A DNA stretch of 64,000 nt from Hymenobacter siberiensis (GCF_018967845.1 NZ_JAHLZZ010000001.1:3410001-3474000), one strand, 5' to 3'; positions 9,225 to 18,416 are shown, counted from the first letter of the stretch. Program-made: numbers and translations. The notes: generated by a model not told the origin, from the sequence alone.

Positions 9225-10220
9225 TTATTGAGTATTTAACATGGTTTCAAACGCCCGCCGGGCCGCGCCCGAGTCCAGTGACTCGCGGCTGAGGCCCAGG
9301 GCCTCTTCCCAGCCCAGGCCGGGGCGAGCGCACTGCAGGGCCAGGGCGGCGTTTGCGGTGGTTACGTTGCGTTGGGCGGCTGTGCCGTACCCGTCGAGGA
9401 CGTGCTTGAACAGCTCGGCCGAAGCGGCTACGGTGCTACCACCGGCCAGGTCGCCGGCGGTGCAAGCGGGCAAGCCCAGCGTGTCGGCGGTAAAGAGGCG
9501 CTCGCCTTCGAACGACGACACCACTTTGGCCAGGCCGGTGAGGGCCAGCTCGTCGTAGCCATCAAGGGCGTGCACCACGGCGTAACGTGCGCCGGTGGGC
9601 TGCATGAGGTAGTGATAGATGCGTTGCAGCTCCAGGCTGAACACACCCAGCAGCTGAGCCGCCGGCCGGGCCGGGTTCACCAGCGGGCCGAGGATGTTGA
9701 AGAAGGTGCGCAGGCCCAACTCGCGCCGGATTGGCCCCGCGTGCCGCATGGCCGGATGAAAAGCCGGCGCGTGCAGAAAGCAGATGCCTGCGCGGTCGTG
9801 CTGCCGCCGCAGCTGGTCGGAGCTGGCTTCGAAATTGTAGCCAAAATGTGCCAGCACATTCGAAGCGCCCGACACCGACGACACGCCGAAATTGCCGTGC
9901 TTGGCCACCAGCGTGCCCGCCCCGGCCACAATGAAACAGGCCAGCGTGGAGATGTTGAGCGTGTTCTTACCATCGCCACCCGTGCCCACAATGTCCACCA
10001 ATTCGTGCGTGCCCAACTCGGGGTCGCGGCTGAGGTCGAGCAAGGCTTGGCGGAAGCCGGCCAGCTCGACCACCGTGATGGGCCGCATGCGGTACACGGC
10101 CAGGAACGCCGCCGTTTCGGCCGGGTTGGCCCCGCCCTCGCCCAGCTGGCGCATAGCGGCGTGGGCCTCGGCATGCGTCAGGGGCTGGTGGTCGAAAAGC
10201 TTAGTGAGAATCTGTTTCAA
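9225..10220 (-). CDS. trpD: anthranilate phosphoribosyltransferase
   Basis: The 331-residue product has the PRPP-binding GTGGDG, NISTLA, KHGNFGVSS and the anthranilate-binding region HPAMRHAGPIRRELG, FNILGPLVNPA. It joins anthranilate to PRPP. The length fits a stand-alone enzyme without a glutaminase domain; that domain is the separate trpG upstream. The trpG-trpD gap contains a GGGGCTTGTCCCCGCCC palindrome. Confidence 0.96.
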   Translation of the reverse strand: MKQILTKLFDHQPLTHAEAHAAMRQLGEGGANPAETAAFLAVYRMRPITVVELAGFRQALLDLSRDPELGTHELVDIVGTGGDGKNTLNISTLACFIVAGAGTLVAKHGNFGVSSVSGASNVLAHFGYNFEASSDQLRRQHDRAGICFLHAPAFHPAMRHAGPIRRELGLRTFFNILGPLVNPARPAAQLLGVFSLELQRIYHYLMQPTGARYAVVHALDGYDELALTGLAKVVSSFEGERLFTADTLGLPACTAGDLAGGSTVAASAELFKHVLDGYGTAAQRNVTTANAALALQCARPGLGWEEALGLSRESLDSGAARRAFETMLNTQ

Positions 10221-10226
10221 GTTGAG

Positions 10227-10344
10227 GTAGGGTGCGGGGCTTGTCCCCGCCCGTCGTTGAACGGGTTTGTTTTTGATTGTATTATTATGGAAGCCGCTTT
10301 TTCAACGGGCCAGATATCCGGGCGGGGACAAGCCCCGCCCCTAC
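10227..10344. repeat. palindrome between trpG and trpD
   Basis: Arms of about 26 bases built on GCGGGGCTTGTCCCCGCC and its complement, separated by about 65 bases. Each arm is itself a small hairpin. The right arm overlaps the trpG stop codon. Confidence 0.8.
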
Positions 10345-10910
10345 TTCAGCCAGTTTTCCAGCATTTGCGCGCCGTGCTCGGTGAGGATGCTTTCGGGATG
10401 GAACTGCACGCCGCGCACGTCGTACTCGCGGTGGCGGAAGGCCAGCACTTCGCCGTTGGCGTCGCGGGCCGTTACTTCCAGCGTCGCGGGCATCGACTCG
10501 GGCCGCACCGCCCACGAATGGTAGCGCCCCACCTGAAACCGCGTCGGCAGGCCCGCGAACAGGCGTTCACCGGGCACCGTCACTTCGGCTTCGTTGGCTA
10601 CGCCGTGCAGCACGGCGGGGATGTTGTATAGCTCCGCGCCAAAGCTTTCGGCCAGGCCCTGATGGCCCAGGCACACGCCCAGAATGCGCTTGGTGGGCGC
10701 GTATTTCTGAATGATGGCCGGCATCAGGCCCGCCTCCAGCGGAATGCCGGGGCCGGGCGAAAGCAGAATGGCATCGTAAGCGTCTACGGCTTCGAGGGTG
10801 AGCTGGTCGTTGCGCGTAACCGTCAGGTTGGGGCCGTGGCCGAGGTCGCGCAGCAGGTGCACCAGGTTGTAGGTGAAGGAGTCGTAGTTATCGAGAACGA
10901 GGATTTTCAT
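10341..10910 (-). CDS. trpG: anthranilate synthase glutamine amidotransferase component
   Basis: The 189-residue class I amidotransferase has the nucleophile Cys80 in GVCLGHQG and the His-Glu pair in VQFHPESI near the C-terminus; LSPGPG marks the oxyanion strand. It releases ammonia from glutamine for TrpE. It could also serve aminodeoxychorismate synthase, as in some bacteria, but its place directly after trpE favours tryptophan synthesis. The stop codon is inside a palindrome. Confidence 0.96.
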   Translation of the reverse strand: MKILVLDNYDSFTYNLVHLLRDLGHGPNLTVTRNDQLTLEAVDAYDAILLSPGPGIPLEAGLMPAIIQKYAPTKRILGVCLGHQGLAESFGAELYNIPAVLHGVANEAEVTVPGERLFAGLPTRFQVGRYHSWAVRPESMPATLEVTARDANGEVLAFRHREYDVRGVQFHPESILTEHGAQMLENWLK

Positions 10911-10933
10911 TTGACTTTGAACTTGAGAAGGAC

Positions 10934-11030
10934 CGTCATGTCGAGGGCAGCCGAGACATCTCGCCCGCTTCGTTGCAACTACTGAGTTAGTGATAGCACG
11001 CGAGATGTCTCGGCTGCGCTCGACATGACG
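10934..11030. repeat. type-A palindrome between trpE and trpG
   Basis: Arms of 31 bases (CGTCATGTCGAG...ACATCTCGC and complement) around a 35-base centre. Related copies occur at 22750, 28511 and 52295. Confidence 0.85.
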
Positions 11031-11041
11031 TTCTAATATGA

Positions 11042-12478
11042 CTACCGCACCTCCGCTGCCGCTTTCAGGGCGGCCCGCAGCGCGCCCAGCTTGTGGTGCA
11101 CCTCCTCCAGCTCCGACTGCACTTTTGATGCCGCCACCACGCCCGCGCCGGCCTGGAAATAAAGCTGATTGCCGGTGCTCAGAAACGAGCGAATCATGAT
11201 GGCGTGGTTGAAGCTGCCATCGAAACCCAGGTGGCCCAGGCAGCCGCCATAGTAGCCGCGCGCGGTAGGCTCCAGTCCATCAATGAGTTGGAGGGCGCGG
11301 AACTTGGGGGCGCCGGAGAGCGTGCCGGCTGGGAAGGTATCGGCCACCACTTGCAGGGTATCGGTGCCCTCGGCCAGTTCGGCCGTGACTTTGCTCACAA
11401 GGTGAATGACGTGCGAGTAGAACTGGATTTCGCGCAGCGTGCGCACTTCTACTTTGGTGCCGTGGCGGGCAAGGTCATTGCGGGCCAGGTCCACCAGCAT
11501 TACGTGCTCGGCGTTTTCTTTGGGGTCGGCGGCCAGGCGCTGGGCGGCGGCGGCATCGGCGGCGTCGTCGCCGGTGCGGCGGTAGGTGCCCGCGATGGGG
11601 AACAGCGTGGCCTCGCGGCCCTGCACCAGTACCTGCGCTTCGGGCGAGGAGCCGAAGATTTTGTAGTCGCCGTAGTCGAAATAAAACAGGTAGGGCGAGG
11701 GGTTGATGGACCGCAAGGCGCGGTACACATTGAACTCATCGCCCGAAAAGCCCTGCTGAAACCGGCGCGACAGCACAATCTGAAACACGTCGCCGCGCAG
11801 GCAGTGGGCCTGGCCCTGGGTGAGGCGGGCCAGAAATTCCTCGTCGGTCTGGTTGGTCTGCTCCTCGCCTACCGTGGCAAAATCGAACGCGGGCACGCTC
11901 GGGTGGCGCACCAGGTTTTCGAGGCGGTCGAGGCCGTCATTCTCTACCGGGGCTTCACCGGCCACGCTGTGCTCAAACAAATGCAGCTCCTGCCGGAAGT
12001 GGTTGAAGGCAATAACATAACGGTACACGCCGTAGCGAATCAGCGGAATATCGCCGGCCGGCACTTTCGCCGGGTCCAGCTGCACGTCTTCGAAGCTTTG
12101 CACGGCCTCGTAGCCCATGTAGCCAAACAGGCCGGTATTGATGAAGGGCAGCTTGGCCGATGCCGCATCGGGCGTGCCGGCGGCGGCAAAGTCACGCAGC
12201 CGGCCCAGCGCCTCACGCGGGTGGGCCAGGGTTTCGATGGTTTCGGGCGCGCCGGGTAGCAGCTGGCGCAGCACCCCGCCGCGCCGCAGCTCAAACGTGG
12301 CCAGCGGCTCGCACACCAGGTAGCTGAAGGCGTTTTGCTGGCCGTGGTAGTCGGCGCTTTCCAGCAGCAGGCAGTTGGCGTACTGGTCGCGCAACCGCAG
12401 AAACAGGCCCACGGGCGTCACAGTATCGGCGAGCAGGCGGCGGGAGCGGGTGATGAGTTGGTAAGGCACGAGATTCAA
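11042..12478 (-). CDS. trpE: anthranilate synthase component I
   Basis: The product (478 residues from TTG at 12478, or 475 from GTG at 12469, which fits family N-termini well) makes anthranilate from chorismate with TrpG. The tryptophan-feedback motif LLES is present in NCLLLESADYHG, and the chorismate-binding core shows VLSRRFQ, SPYLFYFDYG, GSSPE, PIAGTYRR, HVMLVDLARND, FPAGTLSGAPK and YYGGCLGHLGFDG. No ATG is available in frame. It is the first structural gene of the operon and is preceded by a leader peptide and terminator, so it should be controlled both by attenuation and by feedback inhibition. Confidence 0.96.
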   Translation of the reverse strand: MNLVPYQLITRSRRLLADTVTPVGLFLRLRDQYANCLLLESADYHGQQNAFSYLVCEPLATFELRRGGVLRQLLPGAPETIETLAHPREALGRLRDFAAAGTPDAASAKLPFINTGLFGYMGYEAVQSFEDVQLDPAKVPAGDIPLIRYGVYRYVIAFNHFRQELHLFEHSVAGEAPVENDGLDRLENLVRHPSVPAFDFATVGEEQTNQTDEEFLARLTQGQAHCLRGDVFQIVLSRRFQQGFSGDEFNVYRALRSINPSPYLFYFDYGDYKIFGSSPEAQVLVQGREATLFPIAGTYRRTGDDAADAAAAQRLAADPKENAEHVMLVDLARNDLARHGTKVEVRTLREIQFYSHVIHLVSKVTAELAEGTDTLQVVADTFPAGTLSGAPKFRALQLIDGLEPTARGYYGGCLGHLGFDGSFNHAIMIRSFLSTGNQLYFQAGAGVVAASKVQSELEEVHHKLGALRAALKAAAEVR

Positions 12479-12525
12479 AAGGGAGCAAATGAGGCGGATG
12501 GGTTGCCTCAGAGAAAAACAGAAAC

Positions 12526-12556
12526 AAAAAAAGCCCGGCTGTGGGCCGGGCTTTTT
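12526..12556 (-). terminator. trp attenuator terminator
   Basis: On the minus strand the arms AAAAAGCCCGGC and GCCGGGCTTTTT enclose the loop CCACA and run into seven T, 48 bases before the trpE start. A rival structure is possible: bases 12594-12604 (inside the end of the leader peptide) can pair with 12533-12543 (loop plus 3' arm) at 10 of 11 positions, counting one G-U. Confidence 0.92.
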
Positions 12557-12586
12557 GTGACTAATAGCAAAATCAGGATGACTTCA

Positions 12587-12661
12587 CTAGGCGCACAGGC
12601 AGGCCGGTCCGATGTTTCGGAGCTGCCACCACCAAGCCTGGGAAGTACGATGTGAATTCAT
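12587..12661 (-). CDS. trpL: trp operon leader peptide with three tandem Trp codons
   Basis: A 24-residue frame starts with ATG at 12661 and ends with TAG at 12589-12587. It reads MNSHRTSQAWWWQLRNIG followed by PACLCA, with Trp codons 10-12 at 12634-12626. It lies between a Bacteroidota-type promoter and an intrinsic terminator in front of trpE. When charged tRNA-Trp is scarce a ribosome should stall on the Trp codons, leave the segment at 12604-12594 free to pair with the terminator's loop and 3' arm, and allow transcription into trpE. When Trp is plentiful the ribosome reaches the stop, covers that segment and the terminator forms. The mechanism is inferred from the classical E. coli model. 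Confidence 0.92.
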   Translation of the reverse strand: MNSHRTSQAWWWQLRNIGPACLCA

Positions 12662-12692
12662 GTTGAGCAAGCGCTTTTCTTGAAACGCGACG

Positions 12693-12726
12693 CAAAGATA
12701 AGGCTGCATTTTTAAAACTCCGGCAA
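12693..12726 (-). promoter_or_regulatory. trp operon promoter, Bacteroidota type
   Basis: The -7 box TATCTTTG (12700-12693) fits TAnnTTTG, with a TTG at 12726-12724 as possible -33 element, 23 bases away. It ends 31 bases before the leader ATG. Identical TATCTTTG boxes precede ald and the tRNA-Ser. Confidence 0.65.
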
Positions 12727-12820
12727 CCGCAGACAAAAAACTATACGAGCCTGTCAACTGGTTGTTGCAAACGCCACCAATTTCACAACCACCCCAACCA
12801 TCATGAGCACCCCCATATCA

Positions 12821-14044
12821 CTATTTATGCGGCGCAAAGTCTCTGGTTTTCACCGCCGAACTAAACAGAAACCGATAAGCCGCTGGAAACTCCCGCCGCC
12901 AGAACCATTCCCGGTGCTGGCCATCGGCCGGAGCCGAAAAAGCCAGGTTGGCCGCCGGCACACCCTCGGCCCGCAGCTCGTCGCGCCACTGCGCCATCAG
13001 GGGCAGCATGGTTTCTGATTCCTTCGGGCCGCACACGAAATAGAAGCGCGCCGTGCGCGCCGCCGGGTGGGTTTTGGCATAGGCTCGCAACGAGTCGTTG
13101 CAGACCCAGAAGGCCGGCGAAAACGCCCCTACTTCCCCGAAAACCTTCGGGTATTTCAGGGCTGCGTACACCGATATCAGCCCGCCCAGGCTGGAGCCGG
13201 CGATGCCGGTGTGCGCCGCCTCGGGCCGGGTGCGGTAGTGCGCGTCGATATAAGGCTTGAGCGTGAGGGCCAGAAAGTCGACGTAGGCTCCGCCCTGGCC
13301 ACCCGGGTGGGGCTGGTCTTTGAGCGCGGCGCTGGGCCAGGGAATGTACTCGTCGGACCGGAACTGGTCGCCGTTGTCCACGGCCACCACAATGCTGCCG
13401 GTGGCATCCTGGCCGGCCTGGCGCAGACGGTCGAGGGTTTCGTCTACGCCCCACTCGCCGCCGAAGCTGGTGGCGTCGTCGAATACGTTCTGGCCATCGT
13501 GCAGGTATAGCACGGGGTAGCGCCGGGCGGGGTTGGCCACGTAGTCGGCGGGCAGGTACAGCCAGATGCGCCGCTGCCGCCCCAGCTGCGGCATGGCAAA
13601 CGCGGCAGACAGCAGGCGTACCTGCGGCGTAGCAGTATGCTTTTTGGGAGCCGCTACTGCGCCGCTCTGGTCGTCCCAGGCCAGCACCTGACTGGCGATT
13701 TCGCGGGCCATGGTCAGGTCAGCTTTGCGGTTGGCAATCTGCTGGTTTTTGCCGTCTACCTCCACCGTTGGCCAGCTGCCGCGGGTAAACTTGTATTCGA
13801 TGCTGCCCAGGCTGGGCGGCAGGCTGATTTGGTACGTGCCGTCGGCTTGCTTCTGCAGGACATAGCGGGGGCTGCGGGGGTTCCAGTCATTGAAAGAGCC
13901 CGCCACGAAGAGGGAATCCCGGGGCGGCGTGGCAGCCGGCACCTGGGTTATTTTCAGGATAACCTGGGCGTTGGCAGTTCCCCACGCCAAGGCCAGGACA
14001 CTGGCCAGCAGCGCCGGGCGTTTCAGCAAGAATCGTTGGCTCAT
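12821..14044 (-). CDS. secreted enterochelin-esterase-like hydrolase
   Basis: The 407-residue product has a signal peptide (cut after AWGTANA, near residue 26), an N-terminal beta-sandwich of the glycogen-binding/E-set type (FVAGSFNDWNPRS, YEFKFTRG-like IEYKFTRGSW) and a C-terminal alpha/beta-hydrolase of the Esterase_D family. The nucleophile is Ser in GIAGSSLGGL, with YLHDGQNVFD upstream and a C-terminal His in DGQHREWFWRREF. Such enzymes cleave siderophore, feruloyl or other esters; the substrate is unknown. It is translated 3 bases after the unknown gene at 14048-14737 and forms an operon with it. Confidence 0.87.
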   Translation of the reverse strand: MSQRFLLKRPALLASVLALAWGTANAQVILKITQVPAATPPRDSLFVAGSFNDWNPRSPRYVLQKQADGTYQISLPPSLGSIEYKFTRGSWPTVEVDGKNQQIANRKADLTMAREIASQVLAWDDQSGAVAAPKKHTATPQVRLLSAAFAMPQLGRQRRIWLYLPADYVANPARRYPVLYLHDGQNVFDDATSFGGEWGVDETLDRLRQAGQDATGSIVVAVDNGDQFRSDEYIPWPSAALKDQPHPGGQGGAYVDFLALTLKPYIDAHYRTRPEAAHTGIAGSSLGGLISVYAALKYPKVFGEVGAFSPAFWVCNDSLRAYAKTHPAARTARFYFVCGPKESETMLPLMAQWRDELRAEGVPAANLAFSAPADGQHREWFWRREFPAAYRFLFSSAVKTRDFAPHK

Positions 14045-14047
14045 CAG

Positions 14048-14737
14048 TTATCGAATGGTTTCGCCGCTGCCGGCGCCGCGTTCAGATGAATCCGTTTTGC
14101 GCAGCGTGTACACGGCCCGCACCGAATCGACGCCCGGCAGGCCGTTGGCCTGGAAGTCGAGCAGCGCGCCCTTCTTCTGGGGGCCTTTCACAAAATGCCG
14201 GTATTCTTCGGCCGACTCGCGCACCACGTACAACACGCCCGGCGACGGCACTTTCAGGCGGGAGAAGAAGCTGCGGCCATCGCCGGCGGGGCGGCGCGTG
14301 GTTTCGGCCACGGCGCTGGTACCCAGCAGCCGGAATTTGGCCACGTCGCTCCCCGGCAGGGTCAGGTTGCCCAGACCATCCACAAATATTTCGCGGCGGG
14401 CCATGAGGTGCTCCAGGTCCAGGGTTTTGAGCAGGCCCAGGTTTTCTTCGGACAGGATGAGCTGCTGCACCGATTTGCCGGGGGCCGGCTCCTCATAATA
14501 CACCAGCACAGGCTTCTTCAGCTTCATCTTGCTCACGACCAGGGGCGTCGGCGCGTCCTCGGTATCGCTGACACGCTGGGTGGTGATGGGCGTGTACACC
14601 GGCGGCGGCTTCACCACTCCACGGGCACCGGGCGCGGGCTTGGGGGCCGGCTTGCGCGAGCCAGGCCGGGACTGGGCCGTGGCACCGGTTACGGTACCGG
14701 CCAGCAACAACGCGAGTAATGGTAGGTGCTTTTTCAT
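14048..14737 (-). CDS. secreted protein of unknown function
   Basis: The 229-residue product has a signal peptide (MKKHLPLLALLLAGTVTGATAQ), a basic Pro-rich linker (RPGSRKPAPKPAPG) and a domain of about 170 residues that I do not recognise. The middle shows VLVYYEEPAPGKSVQQLILSE (split after YEEP) and a beta-rich end. No catalytic pattern or lipobox is seen. It is the first gene of a two-gene unit with the esterase, with a 3-base gap. Confidence 0.7.
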   Translation of the reverse strand: MKKHLPLLALLLAGTVTGATAQSRPGSRKPAPKPAPGARGVVKPPPVYTPITTQRVSDTEDAPTPLVVSKMKLKKPVLVYYEEPAPGKSVQQLILSEENLGLLKTLDLEHLMARREIFVDGLGNLTLPGSDVAKFRLLGTSAVAETTRRPAGDGRSFFSRLKVPSPGVLYVVRESAEEYRHFVKGPQKKGALLDFQANGLPGVDSVRAVYTLRKTDSSERGAGSGETIR

Positions 14738-15383
14738 TTTCTAAGGAAAAGCCAAAATTAGCTAGGAGAATATGGCCCGGCAAGGCAATTACTGCGGTAA
14801 TTAACGAACAACAGTACCATTATCAGCCGAGCCATACCGAAATGTGGTAAGGGCAAAGGTGGTTAATCCGGAATTGCCGACCGCGCCCCGAGCCTTCGGG
14901 CACTTGCCCAGCCGCTGTTTTTTTGCCCGCGGCAGCCCAGGACAAAGGAAAGCACACGGCACCCCAAAAACGCACCTAATGAGTAACTACACACCCCCGA
15001 TGAGTAAACACACACCCAAAAAATACGGGCCTTTTAAACTTATTTTTTGCTGAAAAATCTTTAAAAAAGCCTCATTCCAACGCGTTATGCGCACCATATC
15101 CGAATCGTTTGCATTGCGCACCCGGTTGGTAGGCATGCCACCACACCAGTTAAAGACTTATTAAACAATACATAGCTCACAAAATTAATATGATTTTTAA
15201 ACTACTTCCTACTTAAATATCGACAAAAAGTCGCCGAATTTGAGCAAACGTTTTTTCGATTTTAAGATGTGCTGGAATTTTTCCAAAAATGCCTTTAAAC
15301 CTTCTGTAACGCAAGTTTTTGGTAACTTGCAGCCCCAATTCTTTTAAAAATTTCCCACCACCAACACATTTAAGAAGTTTCCC
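14738..15383. other. AT-rich intergenic control region before susC
   Basis: About 645 bases with no convincing gene. It holds a 21-base direct repeat (14979-14996 and 15000-15017, ATGAGTAA followed by ACACACCC), an AAACGTTT operator-like site at 15246-15253, and a small inverted repeat GCAAG...CTTGC at 15311-15330 that contains a TAACTTGC box resembling a -7 element. The base composition drops clearly compared with the genes on both sides. Confidence 0.5.
15243..15256 (+). promoter_or_regulatory. LacI-type operator-like palindrome upstream of susC
   Basis: AGCAAACGTTTTTT has the palindromic core AAACGTTT at 15246-15253. The same GCAAACGTTT core lies upstream of the secreted amylase at 25868-25880. 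LacI-family regulators bind palindromes of this type, so a shared sugar regulator is plausible. Confidence 0.45.
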
Positions 15384-18300
15384 ATGAGACAACCTTATTT
15401 AGCGAAGCTCCTGTTTCTGCTATTATTAGCAGGATTTGGCTTCCTCCCCTCGACTGCATTTGCTCAGTCGACCGGTTCGGTCAGCGGCCGGGTCACCGAT
15501 AGCAAAAACGAAGGCATTCCCGGCGCTACGGTCCTCATCGAGGGCACTTCGCTGGGCAGCTCTTCAAACATAGACGGAACTTACAGCATCCAGAGCGTGC
15601 CCGCCGGACCGCACACAGTCGTGATTTCGTTTGTGGGCTACAACCCCGTTCGCCGTGCCGTGACGGTAGTTGCTGGCCAGAACGCCGAAGTATCGGCCGG
15701 CCTGAGCGAGAATACGACCCAGCTGGCCGAGGCCGTGGTAGTAGGCTACGGCACCCAGCGCCGCCAGGACGTGACCGGGGCTGTGGCCACGGTTGATGCC
15801 AAGCAGTTTGTGCAGGGCCAGGTAACCAACCCCGAGCAGCTCATCCAGGGCAAAGTGGCCGGTGTGAGCATCACCACGGCCGGCGGCGCGCCCGGCACGG
15901 GCAGCGTTATCCGCATCCGGGGCAACTCGTCGCTGAACGCTAACAGCGACCCGCTGTACGTGATTGACGGCGTGCCCGTAGACAAGGAAGGCATCAGCGG
16001 CGCCTCCAACCCGCTCTCCCTGATTAACCCCAGCGACATTGCGACCTTCACGGTGCTGAAAGACGCTTCGGCCACCGCCATCTACGGCAACCGAGCTTCG
16101 GGCGGCGTTATCCTCATCACCACCAAAAAAGGCCTGCAGGGCGAAAAGCTCCGCGTGGAGCTGAACTCGCAAGTGGGCGTTTCGACCGTGGCCCGCCGCT
16201 ACGAGACGCTGAGCACCGACCAGTTCCGCAGCCTGATTCAGACCAATGGCGCGGCTTCGCAGTTTGCCACGCTGGGCAAAGGCGACACCAACTGGCAGAA
16301 GGAAATTTCCCGCACTGCCGCCACCTACGACAACACGGTGAGCCTGATTGGCTCGGTGGCCAAGGTGCCGTTCCGGGTTTCGTACGGCAACCTCTACCAG
16401 GAGGGCATCATCATCACCAACCTGCTGAAGCGGAACTCGGGCTCGGTGAGCCTATCGCCCACGCTGCTCGACAACCACCTGCGCATCGACGTGAACGCCA
16501 AAGGTTCGGTTGTGGATAACCGCTTTGTGGACTACGGCACCGTGTCCGGGGCTGCGCTCTACGACCCCACCCAATCGGTTACGTCGACCGAGTCGCGCTT
16601 TACGCGCTACGGCGGCTACTCCCAGTTCACCAACTCGGTGGGCCAGCCCTTGGGCAACGCCCCCGGCAACCCGGTGGCCGCCCTCAACAACTCCAACAAC
16701 ACCAGTCAGGTGAAGCGCCTCATCGGCAACGTGCAGTTCGACTACAAAGTCCACGGCATTGACGGCCTGCGCGCCAACCTGAACCTGGGCCTGGATGTGT
16801 CGCGCGGACGCGGCAGCAACATCATTCAGCCCACGGACTTCGGTAACTACAACACGGCCGCCGCCGCCGCCACCAACGCCGGTATTAACGGCCGCTATAC
16901 TCAGTACGCCCAGGACAAGGACATGAAGCTGCTCGAAGCCTACCTGGCTTACGGCAAGCAAGTGGGCGGCACCAAATTCGACGTGCAGGGCGGCTATGCC
17001 TACCAAACCTTCGTGTACCAGGGCCCTAACTTCCTGGACTACCGCTACGACCGCAAGACCAAGGTGAACTCGAGCGATACCCTGACTGTGCCGAACTACT
17101 ACGGCAAGCTGGTGATGCTCTCGTACTTCGGCCGCGCCACGATGAACGTGAAGGATAAGTACCTGCTGACGGCTACCCTGCGTAATGACCAGACCTCGCG
17201 CTTCCGTCCGGGCTACCGCAGCGGCTTGTTCCCGGCCGTAGGCCTGGCCTGGCGCGTGAAGAACGAGGATTTCCTGAAAGATAACAACCTGTTTTCGGAG
17301 TTGAAGCTGCGGGCCGGCTACGGCCGCACGGGCCAGCAGGACCTGGGCCAGGGCTACTACGACACGCAACCGCGCTACGTACTCAGCGGCTCGTCGACGA
17401 CCTACCCGCTCGGCAACACGGGCAGCACGACCGTGCCGACCTATAGCCCCCAGGGCTACAACGCCATCCTAACCTGGGAAACCACCAACACCTACAACGC
17501 CGGCCTGGACCTGGGCTTCCTGGATAACCGCCTGACGGCTACGGTAGACGTGTATGAGCGCCGCGCCAGCAACCTGCTGGCCCGCGTGAACTTCTCGGCC
17601 GGCTCCAACCTTACCAACCAGCTCGACGCCAACATCGGCTCGCTGCGCAACCGCGGCATCGAGGTAGGCCTGAACTACGGCATCCTGCAGGGTTCTGACC
17701 TGAACTGGAACGTGAACCTGAACGGCGCCTACAACGTGAACAAAATCACTGACCTCGGCCAGCAGGCCGAAAACTTCAACGGCTACAAGGTGGGCGGCAT
17801 TGGCGGCGGCACCGGCAACACCATCCAGATTCAGGGCGTGGGCCAGCCCATCAACTCTTTCTTCGTGGCTAAGCAGGTGTACGGTGCCGATGGCCGCCCC
17901 GTGGAAGGGCTGTATGTAGACAAAGACGGCAACGGCATCATCAACGACGCCGACTACGTTTCCTACAAGCAGTCCGCGCCGCTCGTTACGCTGGGCTTCA
18001 GCTCGAACCTGACGTACAAGAAGCTGGTTTTTGCCTTCACCCTGCGCAGCAACCTGGGCAACTACGTGTATAATGCCAACGCCGCAAACTTTGGTACCTA
18101 TGCCAACGCCCAAGGCTCCACTCTTTTCGTAAGTAACCTGAGCCCCGACGTGCTGAACACCGGCTTCACCCGTCAGCAGCTGTTTTCGGACTATTACGTC
18201 CAGAATGCTTCGTTCCTGCGGGCCGAAAACATCTCGCTGGGCTACAACGTTGGCAAGGTGCTCGGCGCTTCATCGCTCCGCGTAACGGCCAACGTGCAAA

Positions 18301-18416
18301 ATGCTTTCCTCGTGACCAAGTACAAAGGGGTTGACCCCGAAGTATCCGGTGGCATCGACAGCAACTTTTACCCGCGTGCCCGTACTTTCACCCTCGGCCT
18401 CGCCCTCGGCATTTAA
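15384..18416 (+). CDS. SusC/RagA family TonB-dependent outer-membrane transporter
   Basis: The 1010-residue product has a signal peptide (ending STAFAQ, near residue 28), a carboxypeptidase-regulatory-like beta-sandwich (GRVTDSKNEGIPGATVLIEG to about residue 105), a plug domain starting at EAVVVGYGTQRRQDVTGAV with the IRIRGNSSL and YVIDGVPVD motifs, and a C-terminal 22-strand barrel ending in an aromatic-rich YPRARTFTLGLALGI. It imports glycan oligomers with the SusD lipoprotein and TonB energy. It opens the susC-susD-susE operon. The substrate is unknown, but the shared operator and nearby amylase point to alpha-glucans. Confidence 0.95.
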   Translation: MRQPYLAKLLFLLLLAGFGFLPSTAFAQSTGSVSGRVTDSKNEGIPGATVLIEGTSLGSSSNIDGTYSIQSVPAGPHTVVISFVGYNPVRRAVTVVAGQNAEVSAGLSENTTQLAEAVVVGYGTQRRQDVTGAVATVDAKQFVQGQVTNPEQLIQGKVAGVSITTAGGAPGTGSVIRIRGNSSLNANSDPLYVIDGVPVDKEGISGASNPLSLINPSDIATFTVLKDASATAIYGNRASGGVILITTKKGLQGEKLRVELNSQVGVSTVARRYETLSTDQFRSLIQTNGAASQFATLGKGDTNWQKEISRTAATYDNTVSLIGSVAKVPFRVSYGNLYQEGIIITNLLKRNSGSVSLSPTLLDNHLRIDVNAKGSVVDNRFVDYGTVSGAALYDPTQSVTSTESRFTRYGGYSQFTNSVGQPLGNAPGNPVAALNNSNNTSQVKRLIGNVQFDYKVHGIDGLRANLNLGLDVSRGRGSNIIQPTDFGNYNTAAAAATNAGINGRYTQYAQDKDMKLLEAYLAYGKQVGGTKFDVQGGYAYQTFVYQGPNFLDYRYDRKTKVNSSDTLTVPNYYGKLVMLSYFGRATMNVKDKYLLTATLRNDQTSRFRPGYRSGLFPAVGLAWRVKNEDFLKDNNLFSELKLRAGYGRTGQQDLGQGYYDTQPRYVLSGSSTTYPLGNTGSTTVPTYSPQGYNAILTWETTNTYNAGLDLGFLDNRLTATVDVYERRASNLLARVNFSAGSNLTNQLDANIGSLRNRGIEVGLNYGILQGSDLNWNVNLNGAYNVNKITDLGQQAENFNGYKVGGIGGGTGNTIQIQGVGQPINSFFVAKQVYGADGRPVEGLYVDKDGNGIINDADYVSYKQSAPLVTLGFSSNLTYKKLVFAFTLRSNLGNYVYNANAANFGTYANAQGSTLFVSNLSPDVLNTGFTRQQLFSDYYVQNASFLRAENISLGYNVGKVLGASSLRVTANVQNAFLVTKYKGVDPEVSGGIDSNFYPRARTFTLGLALGI

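Noticed and set aside
12587..12661. trpL frame as a chance short ORF
   Set aside because: Three adjacent Trp codons, the promoter in front, the terminator behind and the matching antiterminator make coincidence unlikely.
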